This document shows positions 54,469-63,205 of a DNA stretch of 64,000 nucleotides, in pieces. Under the pieces are notes generated by a model. It saw only the letters and a program-made list of their open reading frames with translations, was not told the origin of the DNA and ran no database searches. The DNA comes from Alistipes sp. (GTDB lineage Bacteria; Bacteroidota; Bacteroidia; Bacteroidales; Rikenellaceae): assembly GCA_017520545.1 (NCBI GenBank), contig JAFXFM010000013.1:1-64000 (forward strand). Reading direction: 5' to 3'. The translations under genes and the position numbers were made by a program. The stretch's first letter is position 1, and every line of letters starts with the position of its first letter.

Positions 54469-56474
54469 TGCGTAGGGTACTTCTCATATTTGCGTTTTTG
54501 GTCGTTGCTTTGTCCGTTAGGGCAGAGGAGCGCGATTGGCTACGCAACGGTCTGGATATCCCCGACGTTACAGTTGTGTCGCGTCGTCCGATGCGCGATA
54601 TAGGCGTCGAGCAGACAAAAATAGACTCGGCAATGCTGCATCAGAATATCTCGCTTTCGATGGCGGATATACTCTCGTTCAACTCCTCGATATTTGTGAA
54701 GAATAGCGGTCGTGCAACTCTCTCTACCGTTTCGTTTAGAGGTACATCACCATCTCACACGCAGGTGCTGTGGAATGGTCTGCGCATCAACTCGCCAATG
54801 CTCGGAATGACCGACTTTTCGATGATACCCTCCTTCTTGGTCGATAAGGCAACACTTCTGCACGGCTCCTCCTCAATATCCGAGTCGGGTGGAGGTTTGG
54901 GTGGCGCAGTGAAACTTTCGACCGAGCCTATGGCGGAGGAGGGCTTTGGTCTGCACTTCGTTCAGGGTATCGGCTCGTTTTTAACCTTCGACGACTTCTT
55001 GCGACTCACCTACGGCAAAGGGCGCTGGTACACCTCAACGCGAGTGGTCTTTTCCACCTCGAAAAACAACTATCGCTACCGCAACTACGACAAGAAGGAG
55101 AATATCTACGACGACAATAAAAATATCGTGGGGCAGTACTACCCCGTAGAGCGCAATCGCAATGCGGCTTTCCGCGATACACATCTGCTGCAAGAGGTAT
55201 ATTATAGGACAAAAGGAGGCGATATACTATCGTTAAATGCGTGGTACACAAATTCTTATCGTGAACTCCCATTGCTGACTACCGACTACGGCTCGTCGCC
55301 CGAGTACGAAAATTATCAGCGAGAAAACTCCTTTCGAGGGGTTGTTGGCTACGACCATATACGTCGCAACTATCGTGTGGGTGCCAAGGTGGGTTATATC
55401 TATACGTGGCTGGGATACGACTACTCGTACAATAAGGTTGCTACGACCTGCTCGCGTAGCCGTGTAAATACGATTTACGCCTCGGTTGCGGGTAACTACT
55501 CCTTCGAGGAGGCGAAGGTGTTGCTGTCGGGCGATGTTACGTTGCACGAAAATTTTGTTCGCTCGTCGGATGGGGCAGTGGGGTATAATGCCAGCCGTGC
55601 CGAACTCTCGGCTGTGGTGTCGGCCCGTTGGCAACCTATTGATAGGTTTGGCTTGTCGGCAACTATGCGCGAGGAGATGTATGGCAAGCGGTGGACATTG
55701 CCGATACCCGTTGTGGCGGTTGAGGGTGTTGTGTCGAAAAAGGGTAATATAATGCTTCGAGCCTCTGCTTCGCGCAACCATCGCGCTCCGTCGCTCAACG
55801 ATTTGTACTTCCGTCCGGGAGGTAACCCTGATCTACGTAGCGAAACGGGTTGGAGTTATGATGCGGGTGTTTCGAGTGAGGTAGGCCGCAAAGATATCTA
55901 TAAACTAAAACTCTCGGCGTCGTGGTTCGAGTCGTGGATTGACGATTGGATTTTGTGGCTGCCAACAAACAAGGGTTTTTTCTCGCCACGCAACGTGAAA
56001 AAGGTCCACTCCTACGGCGTTGAGGCGCAAGCATCGCTCTCGGTGCGCTTGGCAAAGGATTGGCGGTTGGAGCTGAATGGTTCGGCAGCTTGGACCCCTT
56101 CGGTGAATGTGGGCGAGCCTATCTCGGCAGGCGATAATTCGATAGGCAAGCAGTTGCCTTATGTGCCACGCTTCTCGTCGTCGGTTACGGGACGATTGAT
56201 GTTCCGTTCGTGGTCGCTACTATACAAGTGGTGCCATTATAGCGAGCGATTTACGATGTCGAGCAACGATGTGTCGCTTACAGGCAAGCTGCCGCCATAC
56301 TTTATGAATAATATCGAGTTAGAGAAGCAGTTCGCGTTCCGTTGGGCGGACCTCTCGCTCAAAGGCGCAATCAATAACCTCTTCAACGAGAAGTACCTCT
56401 CGGAGCTCTCCCGCCCAATGCCTGGTATCAACTTCGAAATCTTTGTCGGCATCAGACCGAAGTGGGGGAAGTAA
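54465..56474 (+). CDS. btuB: TonB-dependent cobalamin receptor
   Basis: 669 residues with a signal peptide (LIFAFLVVALSVRA). The region DIPDVTVVSRRPM is the TonB-box neighbourhood; the plug (SMADILSFNSSIFVKNSG, TVSFRGTSPSHTQVLWNG, HGSSSISESGGGLGGAVKL) and a barrel follow, ending LSRPMPGINFEIFVGIRPKW. It imports vitamin B12 through the outer membrane with the BtuG-like protein. The ATG at 54465 or 54468 is possible; the frame is open from a TTG at 54459 too. The riboswitch at 52255-52434 should control it. Confidence 0.92.
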   Translation: MMRRVLLIFAFLVVALSVRAEERDWLRNGLDIPDVTVVSRRPMRDIGVEQTKIDSAMLHQNISLSMADILSFNSSIFVKNSGRATLSTVSFRGTSPSHTQVLWNGLRINSPMLGMTDFSMIPSFLVDKATLLHGSSSISESGGGLGGAVKLSTEPMAEEGFGLHFVQGIGSFLTFDDFLRLTYGKGRWYTSTRVVFSTSKNNYRYRNYDKKENIYDDNKNIVGQYYPVERNRNAAFRDTHLLQEVYYRTKGGDILSLNAWYTNSYRELPLLTTDYGSSPEYENYQRENSFRGVVGYDHIRRNYRVGAKVGYIYTWLGYDYSYNKVATTCSRSRVNTIYASVAGNYSFEEAKVLLSGDVTLHENFVRSSDGAVGYNASRAELSAVVSARWQPIDRFGLSATMREEMYGKRWTLPIPVVAVEGVVSKKGNIMLRASASRNHRAPSLNDLYFRPGGNPDLRSETGWSYDAGVSSEVGRKDIYKLKLSASWFESWIDDWILWLPTNKGFFSPRNVKKVHSYGVEAQASLSVRLAKDWRLELNGSAAWTPSVNVGEPISAGDNSIGKQLPYVPRFSSSVTGRLMFRSWSLLYKWCHYSERFTMSSNDVSLTGKLPPYFMNNIELEKQFAFRWADLSLKGAINNLFNEKYLSELSRPMPGINFEIFVGIRPKWGK

Positions 56475-56518
56475 TTAACGGAAAACGGAAAGAGATACAA
56501 TGGGCGAAATATGACCTA

Positions 56519-56536
56519 TGTGGCAAATTTGCCACA
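56519..56536. promoter_or_regulatory. Perfect 18-base palindrome after btuB
   Basis: TGTGGCAAATTTGCCACA is self-complementary and could be an operator or a weak terminator for btuB. A run of nine Cs (56551-56559) follows. The rest of 56475-56639 holds no gene. Confidence 0.4.
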
Positions 56537-56639
56537 TTCTCCTCATTATACCCCCCCCCACAAACAAGTTTGCGTGTCGTAGTATCAAAAACAAAAAGAT
56601 GCCGAATTTCTTCGACATCTCCTTGCTTCGCTAATTTTG

Positions 56640-56726
56640 CGGAAAGGGAGGGATTCGAACCCCCGGTACAGTTACCCGTACACCGCATTTCGAGTGCGGC
56701 CCGATCGACCACTCCGGCACCTTTCC
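56640..56726 (-). tRNA. tRNA-Ser (anticodon CGA)
   Basis: Read on the - strand: acceptor GGAAAGG paired with CCTTTCC, D arm, anticodon stem CCGCA/TGCGG with loop CTCGAAA (anticodon CGA, codon UCG), a long variable arm as in serine tRNAs, T arm with GGTTCGAATCC, discriminator G. No CCA is encoded. It decodes UCG, a codon used heavily by the genes around it. Confidence 0.95.
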
Positions 56727-56845
56727 AGTGCGTTTTGCGGTTGCAAATGTACGAATTTATTTTTTAATTCCAACTATTTCGCGCAATAATTTGCACTTTT
56801 TTTGTGTATTGTTCGATTAAAGTGTTTTTTCATAAATATAATTAT

Positions 56846-56853
56846 TACCTTTG
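56846..56853 (+). promoter_or_regulatory. Promoter -7 box of the low-complexity lipoprotein gene
   Basis: TACCTTTG, 59 bases before the ATG at 56913. Confidence 0.55.
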
Positions 56854-56912
56854 TGATAGACTAAATTAGGCATAATGCTCGTTTAATAGTTAAAAGGCAA
56901 TAGAGTATAACT

Positions 56913-58073
56913 ATGAAGAAGTTTGTGATAATAGCTATAATTGCAGTGCAGGCACTACTCGTTTCGGGTTGTGCTGCCGCGTGGCAGAATGTGGGATATT
57001 CGGACGATATGTACTCTATACACAACCAGATAGCTATCGCCGAGCGTCAAAAGGCGGAGGCTGAACTTGCCAAGGCGCAATACGAGGCGCAACAAGCGCA
57101 GTACGAGGCGGCTATGGCAAAGGCTAATGCCGAGGCCGCTAAGCAACAGGCAGAGGGCGCGGCTACGGGTGCGGCATACAATGTTTACGACTCTGTTTTG
57201 GCGGATACCTACGAGAGCGCATACGCTCGTCGTCTGTATGGTTTCTCGTCGCCAACCTATCGTATGCCGTCGTCGTACTACACTTGGCGCTACTCCGATG
57301 CGTTTGGATACGCATCGGCATACGACCCGGCATTCTATAATGTTATGGTTTCGGGCGATATGGTTTGGGTTGAGCCTAAGTATATAACTTCGATGTTCGG
57401 CACTTGGGGCGCTGCCGTAGTACCTTCGTACGGCTGGTACTATGGCTGGGGCAATCCATACAGATATTGGAGTAGTCCATACTATAGTTGGTACAACTAC
57501 AATTGGTATTACGGCTGGAATAGTTGTTATTATTGGGGCTGTTCGCACCCTTATTACCACTACTATCACCACCATCACCACTATCCGCACCGTCCGTCGT
57601 ATCATCGACCTCCACACCACAACCGTCCTCCATATGCCGGATCGGGAAGTGTAGGCAATACCGGACATCATCACAATCGTCCGGGGGCTACGGTGGGTCG
57701 TAATCCGGGAGCAACACGCCCTGTGGATAGAGTTGAGGGTGTACGTCCAACAACACCGAATCGTGGCGGTACAAAGCCTGTTGGAGGCACAACCATAACC
57801 ACTCCATCGGGCGGCAAGGCTGGCTCTACGCCGTATCGTGGAGGCTCGAAGCCAATATCGGGGACAACCGTAACCAAGCCTTCGAGCGGCAAAGTAAGTA
57901 CTACGCCATATCGTGGTAGTTCGAAATCTTCGTCGAGCAGTAGCAGCTCGTCGAGTAGTCGAGTTGGTTCATCGTCATATCGTTCCTCTTCCTCCTCATC
58001 GTCGTTCAGCGGCGGTGGAAGTGTAGGTGGTTCGCGTTCGATCTCGGTGGGCGGAAACTCGCGTGGCAGATAG
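56913..58073 (+). CDS. Low-complexity lipoprotein rich in Tyr, Trp, His, Gly and Ser
   Basis: 386 residues. Lipoprotein signal (IIAVQALLVSGC). Three zones follow. First, an Ala/Glu/Gln-rich coiled coil (about residues 40-85: AEAELAKAQYEAQQAQYEAA). Second, an aromatic zone of repeated YGW, YYG and YYSW with a histidine cluster (YYHHHHHYPHRPSYHR, about 175-220). Third, a Gly/Thr/Ser-rich tail with near repeats (GGTKPVGGTTITTPSGGKAG, GGSKPISGTTVTKPSSGKV) and Ser runs ending GGNSRGR. It resembles no enzyme; a structural or metal-binding surface protein is possible. The next gene, 25 bases on, encodes an OmpP1-like porin. Confidence 0.8.
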   Translation: MKKFVIIAIIAVQALLVSGCAAAWQNVGYSDDMYSIHNQIAIAERQKAEAELAKAQYEAQQAQYEAAMAKANAEAAKQQAEGAATGAAYNVYDSVLADTYESAYARRLYGFSSPTYRMPSSYYTWRYSDAFGYASAYDPAFYNVMVSGDMVWVEPKYITSMFGTWGAAVVPSYGWYYGWGNPYRYWSSPYYSWYNYNWYYGWNSCYYWGCSHPYYHYYHHHHHYPHRPSYHRPPHHNRPPYAGSGSVGNTGHHHNRPGATVGRNPGATRPVDRVEGVRPTTPNRGGTKPVGGTTITTPSGGKAGSTPYRGGSKPISGTTVTKPSSGKVSTTPYRGSSKSSSSSSSSSSSRVGSSSYRSSSSSSSFSGGGSVGGSRSISVGGNSRGR

Positions 58074-58098
58074 TTAAAAAAAGTAAAAACAGAGAGTT

Positions 58099-59748
58099 AT
58101 GAAAAGGTATATTTCAATTGTAGCGATACTTCTCGCATCGGCATTGTCGGTACAGGCGCAAAGTACATCGGGACTGCTCTTCAACAGAGATATTATTCCG
58201 GCGTCGTCGCTTGTATCTCTTTCGCAGCGAGAGTCGGTAGGTACTGCCCGTTCAATGGGTATTGGTGGGGCATTTACCTCGCTCGGAGCCGATATGGCAT
58301 CGTTTGGCTACAATCCTGCCGGTTTCGGAATGTATCAGCGTAACGAAATCTCGGTAACTATCGGTGCGGGTATTTCGCAGACCAAAAACTATAATGTATA
58401 TAGCTCGGGCGATAACACGATGTTTCGTATGACACTGAATAATGTCGGCGCATCGTTTAAGGTATATGAGGGTACGGGTAAACTTACGGCTGTAAATTTT
58501 GCCTTCGGCTACAATAAGACTGCGGACTACAATTACGATATGGTATATGCGGGACCTACCGCAGTATCGTCGCTTGCTGATGCCTTTGCCGATATTGCCA
58601 ATGCAAATGGCTTGGGAATAAATGCCGATGGCAAAATTACCGATAGTCGTGGCTACTTCGACTACGATATGAACCCATATTTTTGGGGTACGGTGATGGG
58701 TTATAAGGGCGGCTTGATAAACAAGGGCGCAAATGGTTGGTACCCCGACGAGATTGGACCAAATGCCGAGATGTCGCAGCATACGAACTTGCAGAGCAGG
58801 GGCTCGGCAGGTGAGTTCTCATTCGCTTTCGGATTTAATTTCAACAATATCGTCTATCTCGGTGCGTCGCTCGATGTGCAGAGTATTTCGCGTCAGCAGA
58901 GCATCTACTACGACGAGTATATCGGCTATGGTGCAGGTTTGAAGCCCGATGCTGCGGCTTATCCATATCAACTTCGCGATTTCACCTTTGCACAGAGTAT
59001 GTCGGTCAGTGGCTCGGGTGTCGGAGCGAAGTTTGGTATTGTTGTGCGTCCGATTGATGCACTGCGTATAGGCTTGGCGGTACACACTCCGTCTTACTAC
59101 TCGATGACGTATCGTTATTCGGCAGCACTTTCGTCGGTGGCAGAGAGTGCGGGCTCGAATCCGAATAATTGGAATGTTGTAAATGGCTATGTCTATGCCG
59201 ACGAATCGACACCGGTGCTTAAAGATTATGGCGACAGTCGTTGGACGTTCACCACTCCGACGCGATTGCTTGCAGGTATCTCGTATGCGATAGGTCAGTA
59301 TGCTATTATCTCGGCGGACTACCAATTTGATCTTTATCGTTCGCTGAAGTGGAATTATACCCCTGCCGATACGGGCTATACGAATGCAATTTTCCGCGAT
59401 AATTTGAAAAATACACACACCATTCGTGCCGGCATTGAGGCGAAACCGTTGCCTTGGTTGTCTTTGCGTGCAGGTGGAGGCTATCGCACCAGCCAACTCG
59501 TCAAGGATTTCGATATGGTTGCCTTCTCCGAGCCCGTTGCCGATAAAATGTGGTACGCCTCGGCAGGTTTGGGATTCCGCATAGGTCCCGTAACGTCGAT
59601 AGATGTGGCTTACCAATATCGCAATACCCACTATTCGGACTACTATACATTCTATACGAAATGGAGCGATATTCCGAGTGCAAGCCCGCTCTATGGCTTG
59701 GATATGATAAATCACAATATCGCTTTAACCTTTGCGTTCAGGTTTTAA
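58099..59748 (+). CDS. OmpP1/FadL family outer membrane protein
   Basis: 549 residues, signal peptide (MKRYISIVAILLASALSVQAQ). The N-terminal hatch-like region has RSMGIGGAFTSLGADMASFGYNPAG, the motif of OmpP1/FadL proteins; the rest consists of beta strands and ends in ALTFAFRF, an outer membrane barrel terminal. It transports hydrophobic compounds such as fatty acids across the outer membrane by analogy; the real ligand is unknown. Confidence 0.88.
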   Translation: MKRYISIVAILLASALSVQAQSTSGLLFNRDIIPASSLVSLSQRESVGTARSMGIGGAFTSLGADMASFGYNPAGFGMYQRNEISVTIGAGISQTKNYNVYSSGDNTMFRMTLNNVGASFKVYEGTGKLTAVNFAFGYNKTADYNYDMVYAGPTAVSSLADAFADIANANGLGINADGKITDSRGYFDYDMNPYFWGTVMGYKGGLINKGANGWYPDEIGPNAEMSQHTNLQSRGSAGEFSFAFGFNFNNIVYLGASLDVQSISRQQSIYYDEYIGYGAGLKPDAAAYPYQLRDFTFAQSMSVSGSGVGAKFGIVVRPIDALRIGLAVHTPSYYSMTYRYSAALSSVAESAGSNPNNWNVVNGYVYADESTPVLKDYGDSRWTFTTPTRLLAGISYAIGQYAIISADYQFDLYRSLKWNYTPADTGYTNAIFRDNLKNTHTIRAGIEAKPLPWLSLRAGGGYRTSQLVKDFDMVAFSEPVADKMWYASAGLGFRIGPVTSIDVAYQYRNTHYSDYYTFYTKWSDIPSASPLYGLDMINHNIALTFAFRF

Positions 59749-59852
59749 ATAGTGAGTAGTTAGGAGTTCCTGTCAGACTCTATTGAATCCGATCAATTCC
59801 TAAAAAATAGTTGTCGATTTAGACGATGGCTTTTGTTATATAACTTACAATG

Positions 59853-59895
59853 AAATAGAGTGTGTCTAAAAACAGTTTTTAGACACACTCTATTT
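59853..59895. terminator. Bidirectional terminator between convergent genes
   Basis: AAATAGAGTGTGTCTAAAA pairs perfectly with TTTTAGACACACTCTATTT around a small loop. The rest of 59749-59912 holds no gene. Confidence 0.88.
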
Positions 59896-59912
59896 ATATT
59901 CTCACTGTGTAG

Positions 59913-60872
59913 TTAGATTTTGTTCAGCGCATCGAAGCCCTTGCCATATACGCCCATTACCGAGCCGATTGTAATAAAAGCTTCGGGATCGACACTGCGA
60001 ACAACTTTCAGCACCATAGCCAAGTCGCGCTTACGACAAACGCACATCACAACCTTCGAGTTATCCTTCGAATACCAACCCGTTGCCTCGATTACCGTAG
60101 CACCACGCTTTGCCTCGTTGTTTATGGCATCGGCGATAGCCTTGTAGTCCTTGCCGACAATGAAAATCTGGCTCGACTGCTGGTTACCCGAGAGAATCAT
60201 ATCGACCGTATAGCTGAACACCGCAACCATAACATATCCGTAGATTACACCATCGATGCCGACCTCCGGCAAGAAGAGCGCCGAGCCGATAATTACGGCA
60301 TCGGTGTAGCGGATAAACTTACCATAGGAGATGGTATAGAACTTATTTACAATCATCACCACGATATCCGAACCTCCCGTAGAGCCACCCTGCTGGAAGC
60401 AGAGCGCAACACCAATACCCGAACAGATACCTCCAAGAATGGCGGAGAGTAGTCGATTTTTGAGGTTGAAGAGGTCTACAATCGTGCCGTTGGGTAGCTC
60501 CAAACCATCTCGTGCCGTGATAAGTTCCGCCACCCAACCCGTTGGTGTGGTGAACCATACCTGCAAGAAGTGCATAATAACGGACATTACCACAACGCAG
60601 TAGATTGTCTTTATACCGAAATTCCAACCGACGACAAAGCCTGCTATAACGAGAAGTACGGCGTTGATTATCAACACCATTGTACCTATTGATATTGCTC
60701 CGTTTGTAAGGTGATAGATAAGGAGCGAAAGACCGGTTGCGCCACCACCCGCAGCGTCTGCCGGCAATATGCAGCAGATCCAACCGAACGAGTAGAGGAA
60801 CATACCGAGCGCCATCAACGAGTACTCCTTGAAGATGGTGAATACACTTGGCTTGTTTATTGAAAGTTGCAT
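59913..60872 (-). CDS. YitT family membrane protein
   Basis: 319 residues of the YitT/DUF161 and DUF2179 type. Five or six hydrophobic segments (LMALGMFLYSFGWICCILPA, VLIINAVLLVIAGFVVGW, ILGGICSGIGVALCFQQGG) precede a cytosolic C-terminal domain (RGATVIEATGWYSKDNSKVVMCVCRK). Members are inner-membrane proteins of unknown substrate. Convergent with the OmpP1 gene. Confidence 0.9.
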   Translation of the reverse strand: MQLSINKPSVFTIFKEYSLMALGMFLYSFGWICCILPADAAGGGATGLSLLIYHLTNGAISIGTMVLIINAVLLVIAGFVVGWNFGIKTIYCVVVMSVIMHFLQVWFTTPTGWVAELITARDGLELPNGTIVDLFNLKNRLLSAILGGICSGIGVALCFQQGGSTGGSDIVVMIVNKFYTISYGKFIRYTDAVIIGSALFLPEVGIDGVIYGYVMVAVFSYTVDMILSGNQQSSQIFIVGKDYKAIADAINNEAKRGATVIEATGWYSKDNSKVVMCVCRKRDLAMVLKVVRSVDPEAFITIGSVMGVYGKGFDALNKI

Positions 60873-60906
60873 AACAAATAAACTCTATGAACTAATTCTG
60901 TGGGCG

Positions 60907-60914
60907 CAAAAATA
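60907..60914 (-). promoter_or_regulatory. Possible -7 box of the YitT gene
   Basis: TATTTTTG on the - strand, 34 bases before the ATG at 60872. Confidence 0.4.
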
Positions 60915-60957
60915 TAAAAAAATGCGTTATGGTATTCTCCGAGAGCAGAAATTTTGA

Positions 60958-61392
60958 CTATTTTCTTGTAAAAATAGTGCGGAATAGGGTGGTGTTGTAC
61001 TCCTCGAAGCCACATTTTTTGTACAAAGCGTGTGCCGCTTTACGCGAAGGGTTCGAGGTGAGGTAAAGTCTTTGCGCTCCAAGTGCCGCCGCCTCTTCCT
61101 TTGCCTTTTCGACGAGTGCCTGCCCGAGTCGCAATCCTCGTGCCGCCTCATCAACCACAACGTCCTCTATCCACGCCTTGCGACCTGTCGGGATATCGAC
61201 CACAACGAGTGAGAGCATACCCACAATTGCGCCCTCGTTTTCGGCGACAAAAAGATGCGTATTTGGGTTGCGCAACAACGCTTCAATCTGTTCGGTTGTA
61301 GGTATTTGCGCCGATGCAGATAGCTGTGGCAACAACCTCGCGAGAGCCTCTGCAAGAGCGGTAGAGTAATCCGTAACTCGGTAAATTTTCAT
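60958..61392 (-). CDS. GNAT family N-acetyltransferase
   Basis: 144 residues with the acetyl-CoA binding motif A (EDVVVDEAARGLRLGQALVEKA) and motif B (NPSRKAAHALYKKCGFEEY). The GNAT fold transfers acetyl groups to an amine; the substrate is unknown. MKIYRVTDYSTALAEAL at 61392 is the natural start; the frame is open to 61425 through the promoter. Confidence 0.9.
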   Translation of the reverse strand: MKIYRVTDYSTALAEALARLLPQLSASAQIPTTEQIEALLRNPNTHLFVAENEGAIVGMLSLVVVDIPTGRKAWIEDVVVDEAARGLRLGQALVEKAKEEAAALGAQRLYLTSNPSRKAAHALYKKCGFEEYNTTLFRTIFTRK

Positions 61393-61423
61393 TTCGCTAA
61401 ACAACCTATGGTTTGATTGGCGC

Positions 61424-61431
61424 AAAGATAG
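61424..61431 (-). promoter_or_regulatory. Promoter -7 box of the GNAT gene
   Basis: TATCTTTG on the - strand, 31 bases before the ATG at 61392. Confidence 0.5.
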
Positions 61432-61476
61432 TGAAAAGTTTTCCGTTTTACGCTTTTCGTTCTCCGTTTATTTTAT

Positions 61477-61484
61477 TATCTTTG
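61477..61484 (+). promoter_or_regulatory. Promoter -7 box of adk
   Basis: TATCTTTG, 28 bases before the adk ATG; divergent from the GNAT promoter. Confidence 0.6.
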
Positions 61485-61512
61485 CAAGTGTAAACAAAAA
61501 ACGCATACATAA

Positions 61513-62088
61513 ATGCTAAACATTGTACTTTTCGGTGCTCCGGGCTGTGGCAAGGGTACGCAGTCGGAACTTTTGGAGAAGCGTTTCTCGCTTCGCCACA
61601 TCTCAACAGGAAACATTATTCGTGAGCAGATTGCTGCAAAAACCGAACTCGGCTTGCAGATGCAGGCGTGTATCGAGCGTGGTGAGTTGGCTCCCGACCA
61701 ACTTGTTATTGATATGGTTGCCGACTATGTGGCAACGCATAATGAGGGTAAGGGTGTGATTTTCGACGGTTTCCCTCGCACAACGGCGCAGGCTGTGGCG
61801 TTCGACGAGATTCTCGCCAATCACGGACAGAAGGTTGCCGTAATGATAAATATGGAGGTTCCCGAGGAGGAACTCGTCAAGCGTATCTTGTTGCGTGGCA
61901 AGGATTCGGGACGTGCCGACGACCAGTCGGAGGAGATTATCCGCAACCGCATCGACGTCTACAATGCGCAGACCGCCGTTGTAGCGGACTTCTACCGTGC
62001 GCAAGGCAAGTTCGAGAGCGTCCCTTCGTTGGGCACTATTGAGGAGGTTGCCGAGCGAATCGGTAAGGTAGTTGAAACGTACTTATAA
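61513..62088 (+). CDS. adk: Adenylate kinase
   Basis: 191 residues, short form without the zinc-finger LID. The P-loop is GAPGCGKGTQ, followed by RHISTGNIIREQIA, the AMP-binding DGFPRTTAQA and RILLRGKDSGRADDQSEEIIRNR. It interconverts ATP, ADP and AMP. A standard ATG start at 61513. Confidence 0.96.
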   Translation: MLNIVLFGAPGCGKGTQSELLEKRFSLRHISTGNIIREQIAAKTELGLQMQACIERGELAPDQLVIDMVADYVATHNEGKGVIFDGFPRTTAQAVAFDEILANHGQKVAVMINMEVPEEELVKRILLRGKDSGRADDQSEEIIRNRIDVYNAQTAVVADFYRAQGKFESVPSLGTIEEVAERIGKVVETYL

Positions 62089-62112
62089 ACGGAAAACGGA
62101 ATTTTTAAATTT

Positions 62113-62140
62113 AGCTAATGGCTAATGGCCAATGGCTAAC
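62113..62140 (+). repeat. Heptanucleotide tandem repeat before thiL
   Basis: Four copies of a seven-base unit: GCTAATG, GCTAATG, GCCAATG, GCTAACG. It lies 10 bases before the preferred thiL start and inside the open frame that begins at 62118. A similar short piece (ATTAGCCATTG) is at 3144-3154. Confidence 0.7.
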
Positions 62141-62150
62141 GGCGAATTGT

Positions 62151-63188
62151 ATGGCAAAGGGCAGAACAGAGATTGCAGAGTTGGGAGAGTTCGGTTTGAT
62201 TGACCGCCTGACATCAAAATTTTCAAAAACCAACAAATCGACTATCTGTGGCGTTGGCGATGATGCTGCGGTGATTGAGGCGTCGAAGGATAAGGCAGTA
62301 GTCGTATCTACCGACTCGATGTTGGAGGGTATCGACTTCGACCTCACCTATTTTCCGCCAAAACACCTCGGCTACAAGGCTGTTACCAAGGGTATTAGCG
62401 ACGTCGTGGCGATGAACGCAGTGCCCGAGCAGATTACGCTCGCACTTGGCATCTCGTCGAAAATCTCGGTGGAGTTTTTGGACGACTTCTACGAGGGTGT
62501 GGAGTTTGCCTGCAAGGAGGCGGGCGTAGATTTAGTAGGCGGCGATACATCAGCTTCGCTGACGGGTTTGATAATCAATATCACCGCCATAGGACGTGCC
62601 AAAAAGAGTGAGATATCGTATCGCAGTGGCGCCAAGGAGCACGATTTGATATGTCTTACGGGCAACCTTGGAGCCTCGTATATGGGCTTGCGACTACTGG
62701 AGCGTGAACGCAGAGTTTTGCAGGGCTTGGGAGATGCCGTATCACCAAAGTTCGAGGGGTACGAATATCTCTTAGAGCGCTATCTGAAACCTCGTGCACG
62801 CTACGATATGGTAGAGTCGTTGCGCAAGGAGGGCATTGTGCCAACCTCGATGATTGATATCACAGACGGTCTTGCTTCGGAGGTGTTGCAGATTTGTAAG
62901 GCGTCGAAGTGTGGTGCGCGTATCTACTTGGAGCGTATGCCTTTGGCGAAGCAGACCACTGCATTGGCTGAGGAGATGAATATGGACCCTGTGGTTGCGG
63001 CATTGAATGGTGGCGAGGATTACGAATTGCTCTTTACCGTGCCTCTCGATATGCGTGAGAAGATTGTGAATTTGGGTTGCATTGATATAATCGGTCATAT
63101 CACAGCCGAGAGTACGGGAGCCTATCTCGTAACGCCGGACGGAAGTAATATAGGTCTGAAAGCACAAGGCTTTACCCCGAAGCAATAA
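62151..63188 (+). CDS. thiL: Thiamine-monophosphate kinase
   Basis: 345 residues. ThiL of the PurM fold phosphorylates thiamine monophosphate to the diphosphate cofactor. Conserved parts: the metal-binding GVGDDAAVIEAS, STDSMLEGIDFDL, DVVAMNAVPEQITLALG, DLVGGDTSASLTGLII, DITDGLASEVLQI and LNGGEDYELLFTV. The ATG at 62151 gives MAKGRTEIAELGEFGLI; the ATG at 62118 would add a stretch encoded by the heptamer repeat. No thiamine riboswitch is in front. Confidence 0.93.
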   Translation: MAKGRTEIAELGEFGLIDRLTSKFSKTNKSTICGVGDDAAVIEASKDKAVVVSTDSMLEGIDFDLTYFPPKHLGYKAVTKGISDVVAMNAVPEQITLALGISSKISVEFLDDFYEGVEFACKEAGVDLVGGDTSASLTGLIINITAIGRAKKSEISYRSGAKEHDLICLTGNLGASYMGLRLLERERRVLQGLGDAVSPKFEGYEYLLERYLKPRARYDMVESLRKEGIVPTSMIDITDGLASEVLQICKASKCGARIYLERMPLAKQTTALAEEMNMDPVVAALNGGEDYELLFTVPLDMREKIVNLGCIDIIGHITAESTGAYLVTPDGSNIGLKAQGFTPKQ

Positions 63189-63205
63189 CTTAAAACTATA
63201 TGATA

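Noticed and set aside
63189-63205. Possible thiamine riboswitch or promoter between thiL and the GH97 gene
   Set aside because: The gap is only about 17 bases and contains no such element. No TPP riboswitch precedes thiL either.
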